Source: an uncultured Phascolarctobacterium sp.
GTDB taxonomy: Bacteria > Bacillota > Negativicutes > Acidaminococcales > Acidaminococcaceae
Reading direction: 5' to 3'
DNA: 10,312 bases
Assembly: GCA_900551335.1 (NCBI GenBank)
Contig: URVO01000028.1
Span: forward strand, 1-10,312
Part shown: positions 1-6,623 of the stretch, one piece after another
Layout: each line of letters opens with the position of its first letter
How positions within the stretch are numbered: position 1 is the first letter of the stretch
The notes under the pieces: model-generated
What the model saw: the letters and a program-made list of their open reading frames with translations, nothing else
What the model was told of the DNA's origin: nothing
The model's database searches: none
Position numbers and translations under genes: made by a program

Positions 1-1148
1 TGGCTCGACACCAGCGCCGCCGCCACAGCCAGATCGGCTGCCGGCTCTGTGACCTTCATGCCGCCGACGACATTGACATAAGCATCATAAATGCCAAAAT
101 CCAGTCCGAAGCGGCGCTCCAAAATCGCCAGCAGCATATTTACGCGGTTATAATCAAAGCCTACGGCTGTACGCCTCGGCATGCCGTAGGGAGTTTTGGC
201 AACGAGCGCCTGAAACTCCACCATAATCGGTCTGTTGCCCTCCATGCAGGCACCAATGACGCTGCCGCTGACGGCGCTCTCCCTGCTTTCCAGAAAAAGT
301 CCGGCAGGATTAGCAACCTCCTGCAGGCCGCCGGCCTCCATGGAAAAAATGCCGCTCTCGTTCGTGCTGCCGAAGCGGTTCTTGAGCGCACGCAGCACGC
401 GGAAGGAGTAGGAGCGGTCGCCCTCGAACTGCAGCACCACGTCCACCATATGCTCCAAAAGGCGTGGTCCGGCAATCGTGCCATCCTTCGTCACGTGGCC
501 GATGACCATGACCGCAATGCCCGAGGTCTTGGCGAATTGCAAAAGCTTCGCCGTACACTCGCGCACCTGGCCCACGCTGCCGGCCGCCGTCTGCAGCTCC
601 GGATTATACATCGTCTGGATACTGTCGATGATGAGCAGCTGCGGCCTGATATTGTTCGCCTGCGTCAAAATAGCGTCCAGATCCGTAGCCGTCATAATCA
701 GCAGCCTGTCGCTCGCGTGCGCTCCGCCAAGGCGGACCGCACGCATCGCTGTCTGCTCCTCGCTTTCCTCGCCGCTGACATAGAGCACCTTGATATTTCT
801 TTGGGCAAAGCGCAGGCCTGCGTCCAGCAGGATTGTCGACTTGCCGATGCCCGGCGTACCGCCCAAGAGCACCAGGCTGCCCGGCACCACGCCGCCGCCC
901 AGCACCCTGTCAAACTCACGGATGCCTGTTGCCAGGCGCTCCACCTTCGTCTGCGCTACGCTGGCAATCGTGCGCGGCTTCACCTTTTCGTTATTCGTCG
1001 GCAGATAGCTTTTCGCTCCGGCCTTCGCCGTAACCTCCAGCTCCTCCACCAGCGTATTCCAGTTGCCGCATTCAGGGCAGCGGCCCATCCATGACGTCGT
1101 CACATAACCGCATTCCTGGCAGACAAATTTAGTTTTCGCCTTCGCCAT
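1..1148 (-). CDS. radA: DNA repair protein RadA (partial, C-terminus beyond left edge)
   Basis: RadA (Sms) is a RecA-like, DnaB-type helicase that helps process recombination intermediates in the cytoplasm. The visible 382 residues show an N-terminal zinc finger (Cys10, Cys13, Cys24, Cys27), a Walker A motif GGTPGIGKST at about 96-105, a Walker B LLIIDS at about 171-176, the RadA-specific KNRFGS motif at about 256-261, and the start of the Lon-protease-like C-terminal domain (PRRTAVGFDYNR and the VVGGMKVTEPAADLA segment). Family members are about 450-460 residues, so roughly 75 are missing off the left edge. The start is ATG at 1148, with AGGAGG six bases upstream. That ribosome binding site and the first 20 bases of the gene lie inside the end of clpC, so the two are translationally coupled. 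Oddity: Walker A has Thr98 where Asp is more usual. The family identity is secure. Confidence 0.97.
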   Translation of the reverse strand, partial: MAKAKTKFVCQECGYVTTSWMGRCPECGNWNTLVEELEVTAKAGAKSYLPTNNEKVKPRTIASVAQTKVERLATGIREFDRVLGGGVVPGSLVLLGGTPGIGKSTILLDAGLRFAQRNIKVLYVSGEESEEQTAMRAVRLGGAHASDRLLIMTATDLDAILTQANNIRPQLLIIDSIQTMYNPELQTAAGSVGQVRECTAKLLQFAKTSGIAVMVIGHVTKDGTIAGPRLLEHMVDVVLQFEGDRSYSFRVLRALKNRFGSTNESGIFSMEAGGLQEVANPAGLFLESRESAVSGSVIGACMEGNRPIMVEFQALVAKTPYGMPRRTAVGFDYNRVNMLLAILERRFGLDFGIYDAYVNVVGGMKVTEPAADLAVAAALVSS

Positions 1149-3900
1149 GCTCTGCCTCCTTCGCCACAGCGCCCACCTTGTCCTCTGCGGCAGGCAGCTC
1201 CAGGATAAGCTGCGCTTCCTCTACTGCCTTATGAAATTTCAGCTTCTTGCCGTCAGGCTCGGCAATGATTTTATCGCCGCTGCCAAAGTCGCCCGCCAGG
1301 AACAAATCGCTGACAGGATCCTCCACTAATCTGCGCAAGGCACGGCGCAGCGGACGTGCACCGTATTTGCTATCGCTGCCCTCAGCAAGCAGCAGCTCGC
1401 GCGCTGCCGCTGTCAGCTCAATGCTCAGGCCGTTATGCGCCATACGCTTGTTAAGCTCCTCCAGCATATTCGCAGCAATCTGCTCCAGCTCACGGCGCTC
1501 CAGCGGATTAAAGACGAGCAGCTCGTCGATACGGTTCAAAAACTCCGGACGGAAGATATGCTTAATCTCGGACAGCACCTGCTCCTTACGGTTGTGCAGC
1601 TCGCTTGCCGCACTCGCAGCAAAGCCCAGCGGCGCCGTCGTGCTCAGGCGCTGCGCTCCGGCGTTGCTCGTCATGATAATCACGGCATTGCGGAAATCCA
1701 CAGTGCGTCCCTGTCCGTCCGTCAGGCGGCCATCCTCCATAATCTGCAAAAGCAAGTTGAACACATCAGGATGAGCCTTCTCAATCTCGTCCAGCAGCAC
1801 CACGCAATACGGCTTACGACGTACAGCGTCCGTCAGCTGACCGCCCTCCTCATAGCCTACATAGCCGGGAGGCGCACCAATCAGCCGCGCTGTCGTGTGC
1901 TTTTCCATATACTCGGACATGTCAAAGCGCAGCATCGCGCGTTCATCGCCAAAAAGCTCCGCCGCCAGCGCCTTCGCCAGCTCCGTCTTGCCTACCCCCG
2001 TAGGGCCGAGGAAGAGGAAGGAGCCTACAGGACGGTTGATATCCTTAAAGCCTGCACGCGCGCGGCGCACAGCTCTGCTCACAGCGCTCACGGCCTCCTC
2101 CTGCCCGATAACACGCTCATGCAAGCGTGCCTCAAGCTTCAGCAGACGGCTGCTTTCCTTTTCGTTCAGCTTGGCCAGCGGAATCCCCGTCCACGAGGAA
2201 ACGACCGCCGCCACATCCTCTGCGTCTACAGGTGCGGTCAGCGACATATCCGCCAGCGCCTCTGCCAGCCTGGTCTGCAAATCGCTTTCCTTATCGCGCA
2301 GTGCAGCAGCCTGCTCATAATCCTGCGCCTCCACGGCCTCCTCCTTCTCCAGCTGCGTATATTCCAGCTGCTCGCGCAGCGCACGCGCTGGAGCGGACTG
2401 CTTATACAGCTTCATGCGCGCTCTTGCGCAGGCCTCGTCCATCAGGTCAATAGCCTTATCCGGCAGATTTCTGTCGGTTATATAACGGTCACTAAGCTCC
2501 ACAGCGGCACGGATAGCCTCATCCGTCAGCTGCAGCTTGTGGAATTCCTCATAATGCTTGCGCAGGCCCATAAGCATCGCTACGCTCGCCTCCGCAGTCG
2601 GCGCCGCTATCAGCACAGGCTGGAAGCGACGCTCCAGCGCGGCATCCTTTTCGATATGCTTGCGGTATTCATCCACTGTCGTCGCACCGATAACCTGCAG
2701 CTCGCCACGTGCCAGCGCCGGCTTGATGATATTAGCGGCATCAATGCTGCCCTCGGCACTGCCTGCACCGATAATCGTATGCAGCTCGTCGATGAAAAGG
2801 ATGATGCGCTTATCCTTACGCAGCAGCTCCAGAATCGACTTCATGCGCGCCTCGAACTCACCGCGGTACTTCGCTCCTGCAACGAGCATGCCCAGCTCCA
2901 GCGAGAAGATGATTTTGCGCTGCAAAAACTCCGGCACATCGCCCTGCACAATGCGCTGCGCCAGCGCCTCCGCCACAGCGGTCTTGCCTACGCCGGCCTC
3001 ACCGATAATCACCGGATTATTCTTCGTGCGGCGGCAGAGAATCTGGATAACGCGCTCCACCTCCTGCTCACGTCCAATCACGGGATCAATATGTCCACGG
3101 CTTGCCTCCAGGTTCAGGTTGCGGCCAAACTCCTCCAGCACGTCTAAAACGCTGCGCTGCTGCTCCTTCTGCTGCACGCGCTCATCACTGCGGCCAGGTA
3201 CAGCCTTGCGCTTGTCATCCAAAGCCTGAATCTGTTTCTTCACGGCCTCCAGCGTGATGCCAAACTTCTGCAGCACCTGACTGGCAACGCCCTCGCCGGC
3301 AGACAGCAGGCCATAAAGCAGCTGCTCGCTGCCCACATATTCCTGCTCCAGCTCCTGCGCATTAGCAGCAGCCTGCTCCAGCACAAGCTTAGCACGCTGG
3401 CTGTACTGCGGCAGGCTGCTCTTTTTGGCACCCTTATCCAGCCAGCCCTCGAGCTCCTTGGCGATTTCCTCCAGGTTTTCGTGCATCCTGCGCAGAATTC
3501 TTTTGCCTGCACAATCCTCCAGCTGCAAAAGTCCCCAGAGAATATGCTCTGTGCCGATATGCTCGCTGCCGCAGTCGAGCGCCTTCGCCGCTGCCTGCTC
3601 CAGCACCTGCGCTGCCGCCTCGCTGAAGCCGTCCTTCGTCACCTTCGGCTTCTTCTCTGCGGCCTCGCCCTTCGCCATACGCATAAATTCATTAATCAGC
3701 TTCTTTACCCCATCCGGCAGCTTCTGTGGCATACCCATGCTCATGCCCATGCCGTCTATATCCTCAGGCAGACCGCCCAGTCCGGCAGGAATATATTCCT
3801 GCGCACAATCGCGGCACAGCCATTTATCCACCTGCTTGTCGCCCATCATGCACACCATGTGCACGGCAGCAGGCTTTTTCTTGCAAACCTCACATAACAT
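1129..3900 (-). CDS. clpC: ClpC-type AAA+ protease ATPase with N-terminal McsA/ClpE-like zinc finger
   Basis: Hexameric HSP100 unfoldase that feeds substrates, including in this family CtsR, to ClpP in the cytoplasm. At 923 residues it is about 110 longer than a usual ClpC (about 810). In order: a zinc-finger-like segment (Cys3-x2-Cys6 and Cys29-x2-Cys32, with a PAAVH stretch as in McsA); a Met/Gly-rich linker at about 38-60; double Clp_N repeat at about 90-230; first AAA+ domain with Walker A GEAGVGKT at 300-307 and Walker B at about 367-372; a middle domain with UVR-like helix at about 516-545; second AAA+ domain with Walker A GPTGVGKT at 632-639, Walker B VVLLDE at 700-705, sensor 1 TSN at 744-746 and sensor 2 GARPLRR at 847-853; and an acidic tail from about 895. 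The PLGF loop at 757-760 matches the [L/I]GF ClpP-docking motif, so ClpP partnership is likely. Start ATG at 3900 has GGAGGT seven bases upstream, overlapping the ctsR stop. ClpE also carries a zinc finger but normally lacks the Clp_N repeats, so this is a composite of both architectures. Confidence 0.95.
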   Translation of the reverse strand: MLCEVCKKKPAAVHMVCMMGDKQVDKWLCRDCAQEYIPAGLGGLPEDIDGMGMSMGMPQKLPDGVKKLINEFMRMAKGEAAEKKPKVTKDGFSEAAAQVLEQAAAKALDCGSEHIGTEHILWGLLQLEDCAGKRILRRMHENLEEIAKELEGWLDKGAKKSSLPQYSQRAKLVLEQAAANAQELEQEYVGSEQLLYGLLSAGEGVASQVLQKFGITLEAVKKQIQALDDKRKAVPGRSDERVQQKEQQRSVLDVLEEFGRNLNLEASRGHIDPVIGREQEVERVIQILCRRTKNNPVIIGEAGVGKTAVAEALAQRIVQGDVPEFLQRKIIFSLELGMLVAGAKYRGEFEARMKSILELLRKDKRIILFIDELHTIIGAGSAEGSIDAANIIKPALARGELQVIGATTVDEYRKHIEKDAALERRFQPVLIAAPTAEASVAMLMGLRKHYEEFHKLQLTDEAIRAAVELSDRYITDRNLPDKAIDLMDEACARARMKLYKQSAPARALREQLEYTQLEKEEAVEAQDYEQAAALRDKESDLQTRLAEALADMSLTAPVDAEDVAAVVSSWTGIPLAKLNEKESSRLLKLEARLHERVIGQEEAVSAVSRAVRRARAGFKDINRPVGSFLFLGPTGVGKTELAKALAAELFGDERAMLRFDMSEYMEKHTTARLIGAPPGYVGYEEGGQLTDAVRRKPYCVVLLDEIEKAHPDVFNLLLQIMEDGRLTDGQGRTVDFRNAVIIMTSNAGAQRLSTTAPLGFAASAASELHNRKEQVLSEIKHIFRPEFLNRIDELLVFNPLERRELEQIAANMLEELNKRMAHNGLSIELTAAARELLLAEGSDSKYGARPLRRALRRLVEDPVSDLFLAGDFGSGDKIIAEPDGKKLKFHKAVEEAQLILELPAAEDKVGAVAKEAEHGEGEN

Positions 3901-3905
3901 TCTCT

Positions 3906-4325
3906 TTACCTCCGTCCGGAGCTGCTCAAAAGGCCAATGGCCTGCTGCAGCACCTTCTTCTTCTTGCTCTCGTCAGCATCTATAATTTTCAGCATATATT
4001 GTAAAAGCACGCCCTCGCGCGCCGTAATCAGCTTCTTGTCCGCCATATGCTCCACCAGCTCTGCGGCCGTCGGCTCATGCTGCAGCTGCTTTGTCTGCGG
4101 CTCCATCCGCATAATACGCACAAAGCCACCGCTGCCACGCCGCGACTCCACCATAAAGCCGCGCTCCGGCGTAAAGCGCGTGCTCAGCACATAGCTTATC
4201 TGCGACGGCGCACACGACAGGCGCTCGGCCAGCTCGTTGCGCTGCACCAGCAGTGCATCCTCATGCTCTCGCCGCAGCAATTCACCAATTATAAAGCTTT
4301 CAATCGCATCTGCTAAATTTTTCAT
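3906..4325 (-). CDS. ctsR: Class III stress gene repressor CtsR
   Basis: CtsR is the dimeric winged-helix repressor of clp and related heat-shock genes in Bacillota. It binds tandem heptad operators and is inactivated by heat. The 139-residue protein matches the family along its length: N-terminal ADAIESFIIGELL, the recognition region CAPSQISYVLSTRFTPERGF and the Gly-rich wing ESRRGSGGFVRI at about 60-70, which contacts DNA and acts as the heat sensor in known members. It is slightly shorter than most (about 150). Start ATG at 4325 has an AAGGTGAT ribosome binding site. Only five bases separate its stop from the clpC start, so ctsR, clpC and radA form one operon. The usual mcsA and mcsB partners are missing between ctsR and clpC, so the McsB-dependent route for CtsR removal is not encoded at this locus. 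Confidence 0.96.
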   Translation of the reverse strand: MKNLADAIESFIIGELLRREHEDALLVQRNELAERLSCAPSQISYVLSTRFTPERGFMVESRRGSGGFVRIMRMEPQTKQLQHEPTAAELVEHMADKKLITAREGVLLQYMLKIIDADESKKKKVLQQAIGLLSSSGRR

Positions 4326-4360
4326 AATCTATCACCTTGTGTTTCTGTAATTATAAAATT

Positions 4361-4391
4361 TAAGGATAGTCAGGCCTTAAGCCTGACCTTA
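4361..4391 (-). other. Stem-loop in ctsR leader
   Basis: GTCAGGC at 4369-4375 pairs perfectly with GCCTGAC at 4381-4387 around a five-base CTTAA loop. TAAG (4361-4364) and CTTA (4388-4391) extend it across a four-base bulge. It lies between the proposed ctsR promoter and the ctsR start, about 45 bases upstream of the ATG. No U-run follows on the ctsR strand, so it does not look like a terminator. It could stabilise the mRNA or be a DNA-level operator; function is unknown. Confidence 0.5.
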
Positions 4392-4439
4392 TACAAACGT
4401 CCACATCCTAAGGTTATTGGAGTATTACGTTTCTATTCT

Positions 4440-4468
4440 ATTATATTTGACTTTTCGACTTATAGCAA
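4440..4468 (-). promoter_or_regulatory. Promoter of ctsR-clpC-radA
   Basis: On the minus strand, TTGCTA (-35, 4463-4468) is followed after 17 bases by a perfect TATAAT (-10, 4440-4445). Transcription would start near 4433, leaving a leader of about 108 bases before the ctsR ATG. The spacer is filled by CtsR-like heptads, as expected for an autoregulated ctsR operon. Confidence 0.7.
4446..4460 (-). promoter_or_regulatory. Candidate CtsR operator over the ctsR promoter
   Basis: On the minus strand, AGTCGAA-A-AGTCAAA, two direct heptads resembling the CtsR half-site (A/G)GTCAAA. They occupy the spacer between the -35 and -10 boxes, the expected place for autorepression. The spacing is one base rather than the three of the classical Bacillus operator, so the assignment is tentative. 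Confidence 0.5.
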
Positions 4469-4539
4469 GTGAAAAATATATGACAGCCCGCTAAGCCCTA
4501 CGCTGAAACTTCACAAATATTTCTCACAAATTCTCCCGT

Positions 4540-4561
4540 TTCGACTTTTTGATATTTGACA
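4540..4561 (-). promoter_or_regulatory. CtsR-like heptad cluster at the lemA promoter
   Basis: On the minus strand, three direct heptads occur in a row: TGTCAAA (4555-4561), TATCAAA (4548-4554) and, after one base, AGTCGAA (4540-4546). The first coincides with the -35 box of the lemA promoter. They resemble the heptads at the ctsR promoter and may bring lemA under CtsR control. This is inference from motif similarity only. Confidence 0.35.
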
Positions 4562-4584
4562 TCCCTCTTCCCATAGCATACAAT
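4556..4584 (+). promoter_or_regulatory. Promoter of lemA-TPM operon
   Basis: A perfect TTGACA (-35, 4556-4561), a 17-base spacer, and TACAAT (-10, 4579-4584), matching the sigma-A consensus in 11 of 12 positions. Transcription should start near 4591, which leaves a leader of about 59 bases before the lemA ATG. Confidence 0.8.
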
Positions 4585-4590
4585 GAAGAT

Positions 4591-4609
4591 GAGCCAAGAC
4601 CATTGGCTC
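4591..4609 (+). other. 5'-terminal stem-loop of lemA mRNA
   Basis: GAGCCAA (4591-4597) and TTGGCTC (4603-4609) form a perfect 7-bp stem with a GACCA loop. By promoter spacing it falls at the very 5' end of the transcript, a position where hairpins commonly protect mRNA from 5'-end-dependent decay. No U-run follows. Confidence 0.5.
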
Positions 4610-4649
4610 CTACAATTATGTTTCGACAGATGGAAAGGAAGATGTACAA

Positions 4650-5204
4650 ATGAGTAAAGGACTTTTAGGCATCATTGCTGCCATCGTTATCTGCGTGGGC
4701 CTGATGTTCAGCAGCTATAACGGTCTGGTAAGCATGAACGAAAACGTAACCGGCAAATGGGCGCAGGTAGAAAACCAGCTGCAGCGCCGCAATGACCTTG
4801 TGCCGAATCTGGTAAACACTGTTAAGGGCTACGCCAACCATGAAACCGAGGTTTTCAAGCAGGTTTCTGATGCGCGTGCAAAGCTTGGCGGCGCACAGAC
4901 TGTTGCTGAAGCCAGCGCAGCCAACAATGAAATGACCACTGCTCTGGGCCGTCTGCTGATGGTTGCCGAAAACTATCCGGACCTGAAGAGCAACACCAAC
5001 TTCATCCAGCTGCAGGACGAGCTGGCCGGTACGGAAAACCGTATCGCCGTAGCACGCAAAGATTACAACAGCGCTGTACAAGCCTACAACGCTAGAATCA
5101 AATCCCTGCCTGCATCCTTATATGCTGGTGCTTTTGGCTTCACTGCCCGCGATTATTTCAAAGCAGACGAAGCAGCACAGAAGGTGCCGCAGGTTAAATT
5201 TTAA
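4650..5204 (+). CDS. lemA: LemA family membrane protein
   Basis: A 184-residue LemA-family protein. The N-terminus has one hydrophobic helix at about 4-24 after a very short leading segment. The rest is the helical LemA domain, including the characteristic KWAQVENQLQRRNDLVPNLVNTVKGYA stretch (about 37-62) and the later LLMVAENYPDLKSN and QLQDELAGTENRIAVARKDYN motifs (about 100-130). It ends with the usual GFTARDYFKADEAAQKVPQVKF-type tail. LemA proteins are common and widely conserved, but their biochemical function is unsettled. A ribosome binding site (GGAAAGGAAGA) precedes the ATG. Pairing with a downstream TPM-domain gene is a frequent arrangement and suggests a joint envelope role. It has its own promoter, possibly overlapped by CtsR-like heptads. 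Confidence 0.95.
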   Translation: MSKGLLGIIAAIVICVGLMFSSYNGLVSMNENVTGKWAQVENQLQRRNDLVPNLVNTVKGYANHETEVFKQVSDARAKLGGAQTVAEASAANNEMTTALGRLLMVAENYPDLKSNTNFIQLQDELAGTENRIAVARKDYNSAVQAYNARIKSLPASLYAGAFGFTARDYFKADEAAQKVPQVKF

Positions 5205-5232
5205 CGCTTAACAGCCCCTAGGGGGAATTGCT

Positions 5233-5775
5233 ATGAAACGATTTTTAATTTATCTGGTGCTGCTGCTGCAAACCTTCTTTGCAGCCTGCGCCTTTGCCGC
5301 TCCGCCCATACCGCCGCGCCCAAGTGCAGGCAGCGGTATCTATGTGCAGGATTACGCCGGTGTTATCAACGATACCGATAAGCAGAAAATACTCAGCATC
5401 GGTCAGGACCTTGATAACAAGACGACAGCGCAGGTCGCTGTTCTCACCATCAACAGCCTTGAGGGCGAGTCCATCGAGGACTACGCGCTGGCTGTGCTGC
5501 GTAATTGGGGCGTCGGCAACAAAGAAAAAAACAACGGCGTACTTATCGTCGTTGCGGTCAAGGATAGAAAGTCGCGCATTGAGGTCGGCTACGGCCTAGA
5601 GGGCGTACTGCCTGATGGCAAAACAGGCCGCATCCAAGACGATTATATGCTTCCTCACTTCAAGAAGAACGACTACAGCAAGGGTATCATCCAAGGCTAT
5701 GCCGTTACAGCAGCGACTATCGCCAAAAGCGAGGGCGTTGAGCTCAGCGGCGTAAAATATAGCGGCGGACTATGA
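5233..5775 (+). CDS. TPM-domain secreted protein, lacking its C-terminal anchor in this frame
   Basis: A 180-residue product with a signal peptide (hydrophobic core at about 4-18, likely cleaved after AFA at about 20-22; a Cys at 19 gives only a poor lipobox). A Pro-rich stretch follows, then a TPM (TPM_phosphatase, YgcG-type) domain at about 36-165, recognised by VQDYAGVI, QVAVLTINSLEG, NNGVLIVVAVKDRKSRIEVGYGLEGVLPDG-type sequence (split here over about 120-150) and the downstream DYSKGI. The domain sits outside the membrane; phosphatase activity is only a family label. Family members usually continue into a transmembrane helix and Gly-rich tail. Here TGA at 5773-5775 ends the frame first, and that missing part is found in the +1 frame from 5786. 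Start ATG at 5233 has AGGGGGAA upstream and lies 28 bases after lemA, so the genes are co-transcribed. Confidence 0.9.
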   Translation: MKRFLIYLVLLLQTFFAACAFAAPPIPPRPSAGSGIYVQDYAGVINDTDKQKILSIGQDLDNKTTAQVAVLTINSLEGESIEDYALAVLRNWGVGNKEKNNGVLIVVAVKDRKSRIEVGYGLEGVLPDGKTGRIQDDYMLPHFKKNDYSKGIIQGYAVTAATIAKSEGVELSGVKYSGGL

Positions 5776-5785
5776 ACCCACGCTA

Positions 5786-5977
5786 ATGGATTATATTTAT
5801 TTTGGGCTGCCTATCATTGGCTTCCTGCTGATAGATAACCTGCTGCTCGGCAGCTTCTTCACGCGCCTGATACTCCTGCTCTTCCTCGGCGGTGGCAATC
5901 ACGGCGGCCGTGGTGGCGGAGGCGGCGGCTTTGGCGGCGGCAGCGGTGGCGGCGGCGGTTCGTCGAGAAGCTGGTAA
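5786..5977 (+). CDS. Out-of-frame membrane anchor and Gly-rich tail of the TPM protein
   Basis: A 63-residue frame with a hydrophobic segment at about 3-34 (possibly two closely spaced membrane passes), then a Gly-rich tail broken by Phe and Ser, ending in SSRSW. This is the usual C-terminal ending of TPM-domain proteins, so it is almost certainly the distal part of the gene upstream rather than an independent one. It lies +1 relative to 5233-5775. Its frame is open back to about 5755, so a single +1 shift near the upstream stop would fuse the two parts (through residues DYEPTLMDY). As a separate gene it would start ten bases after that stop with no well-placed ribosome binding site (GGCGGA is 17 bases away), so it would depend on translational coupling. 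Either a frameshifted gene, a sequencing indel, or recoding. Confidence 0.7.
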   Translation: MDYIYFGLPIIGFLLIDNLLLGSFFTRLILLLFLGGGNHGGRGGGGGGFGGGSGGGGGSSRSW

Positions 5978-6010
5978 GTCTAGCTGCCCGCAAACAAAAT
6001 AGTCATAAGA

Positions 6011-6055
6011 AAAGCGATTGCATATGAGCCTAAAGCTCACAGCAATCGCTTTTTT
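6011..6055. terminator. Bidirectional intrinsic terminator
   Basis: AAGCGATTGC (6012-6021) pairs with GCAATCGCTT (6042-6051), with an inner GAGC/GCTC helix (6026-6029/6035-6038). On the plus strand a run of Ts follows directly, ending the lemA-TPM operon. On the minus strand the stem is followed by TTTTC, ending nrdD-nrdG. It sits between the convergent operons, as expected for a shared terminator. Confidence 0.9.
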
Positions 6056-6069
6056 ATGTTCATATTAAC

Positions 6070-6609
6070 TTAAAGTGTCAGGCCTTCGCCATCATCCCAC
6101 GATATAATGGCATCCTGCTTCATTGATTCCTGCACGTTGATAACGCGCTGATTGGCACTGCCACGGAAGCGCAGGTTGGGGTTCTTCAGCTCCAGCTTAA
6201 ATTCGCCGTCAATCAGCACATCAATGTAGGACAGCATTTCTTCGGTGATTTCCCAAGGGCCGAGATTGCCTGTCAGCATATCCTTCTCGAAGTTATAGCC
6301 GCTGTAGCACCAGATGTCCTTGTGCGGGAACTTTTCCTTCACACGGCGCAGCAGGTGGACAAGCACAGCCTGATTCTGCGGCTCGAAGGGTTCACCGCCC
6401 AAAAGTGACAAGCCACGGATATGCTCATTCTCCAAAAGGCGCAGAATTTCATCTTCTGTTGCTTCCGTAAAAGGCTGCCCAAAATTGAAATCCCACGATT
6501 CAGGATTAAAACACCCTTTGCAGTGATGCGTGCAGCCACTGACGAACAGCGATACGCGCAGCCCCGGACCATTAGCAATATCCAGATTTTTTATTTCACA
6601 ATAATTCAT
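6070..6609 (-). CDS. nrdG: Anaerobic ribonucleotide reductase activating protein (radical SAM)
   Basis: NrdG is the radical SAM activase that uses a [4Fe-4S] cluster and S-adenosylmethionine to install the glycyl radical on NrdD in the cytoplasm. The 179-residue protein has the cluster motif Cys26-x3-Cys30-x2-Cys33 (CTHHCKGC), preceded by the NrdG-typical NGPGLRVSLFVSGC. LLGGEP at about 74-79 is the SAM-binding GGE motif. Length is at the long end of the family range (about 155-180). Start ATG at 6609 has GAGGGTGAT upstream and is 14 bases after the nrdD stop, so the two genes are one operon. The bidirectional terminator at 6011-6055 follows. Confidence 0.97.
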   Translation of the reverse strand: MNYCEIKNLDIANGPGLRVSLFVSGCTHHCKGCFNPESWDFNFGQPFTEATEDEILRLLENEHIRGLSLLGGEPFEPQNQAVLVHLLRRVKEKFPHKDIWCYSGYNFEKDMLTGNLGPWEITEEMLSYIDVLIDGEFKLELKNPNLRFRGSANQRVINVQESMKQDAIISWDDGEGLTL

Positions 6610-6623
6610 TTTTCATCACCCTC

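Noticed and set aside
450..1094. 214-residue open frame antisense to radA
   Set aside because: Low-complexity shadow of the GC-rich radA codons; radA motifs on the minus strand account for the region.
1435..3147. 570-residue open frame on the plus strand, antisense to clpC
   Set aside because: It mirrors the codon bias of clpC, is very rich in Arg, Gln, Leu and His without recognisable motifs, and clpC is unmistakable on the other strand.
4326..4649. CIRCE element (HrcA site) near ctsR
   Set aside because: No TTAGCACTC-N9-GAGTGCTAA or close variant was seen in the control region.
5890..5970. GGC-rich tract as a possible tandem repeat element
   Set aside because: It encodes the Gly-rich tail typical of TPM-domain proteins, so the repetition follows from protein composition.
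5783..6040. 85-residue Ala-rich frame antisense to the TPM tail
   Set aside because: It is the reverse reading of the Gly-rich codons and extends into the terminator hairpin.
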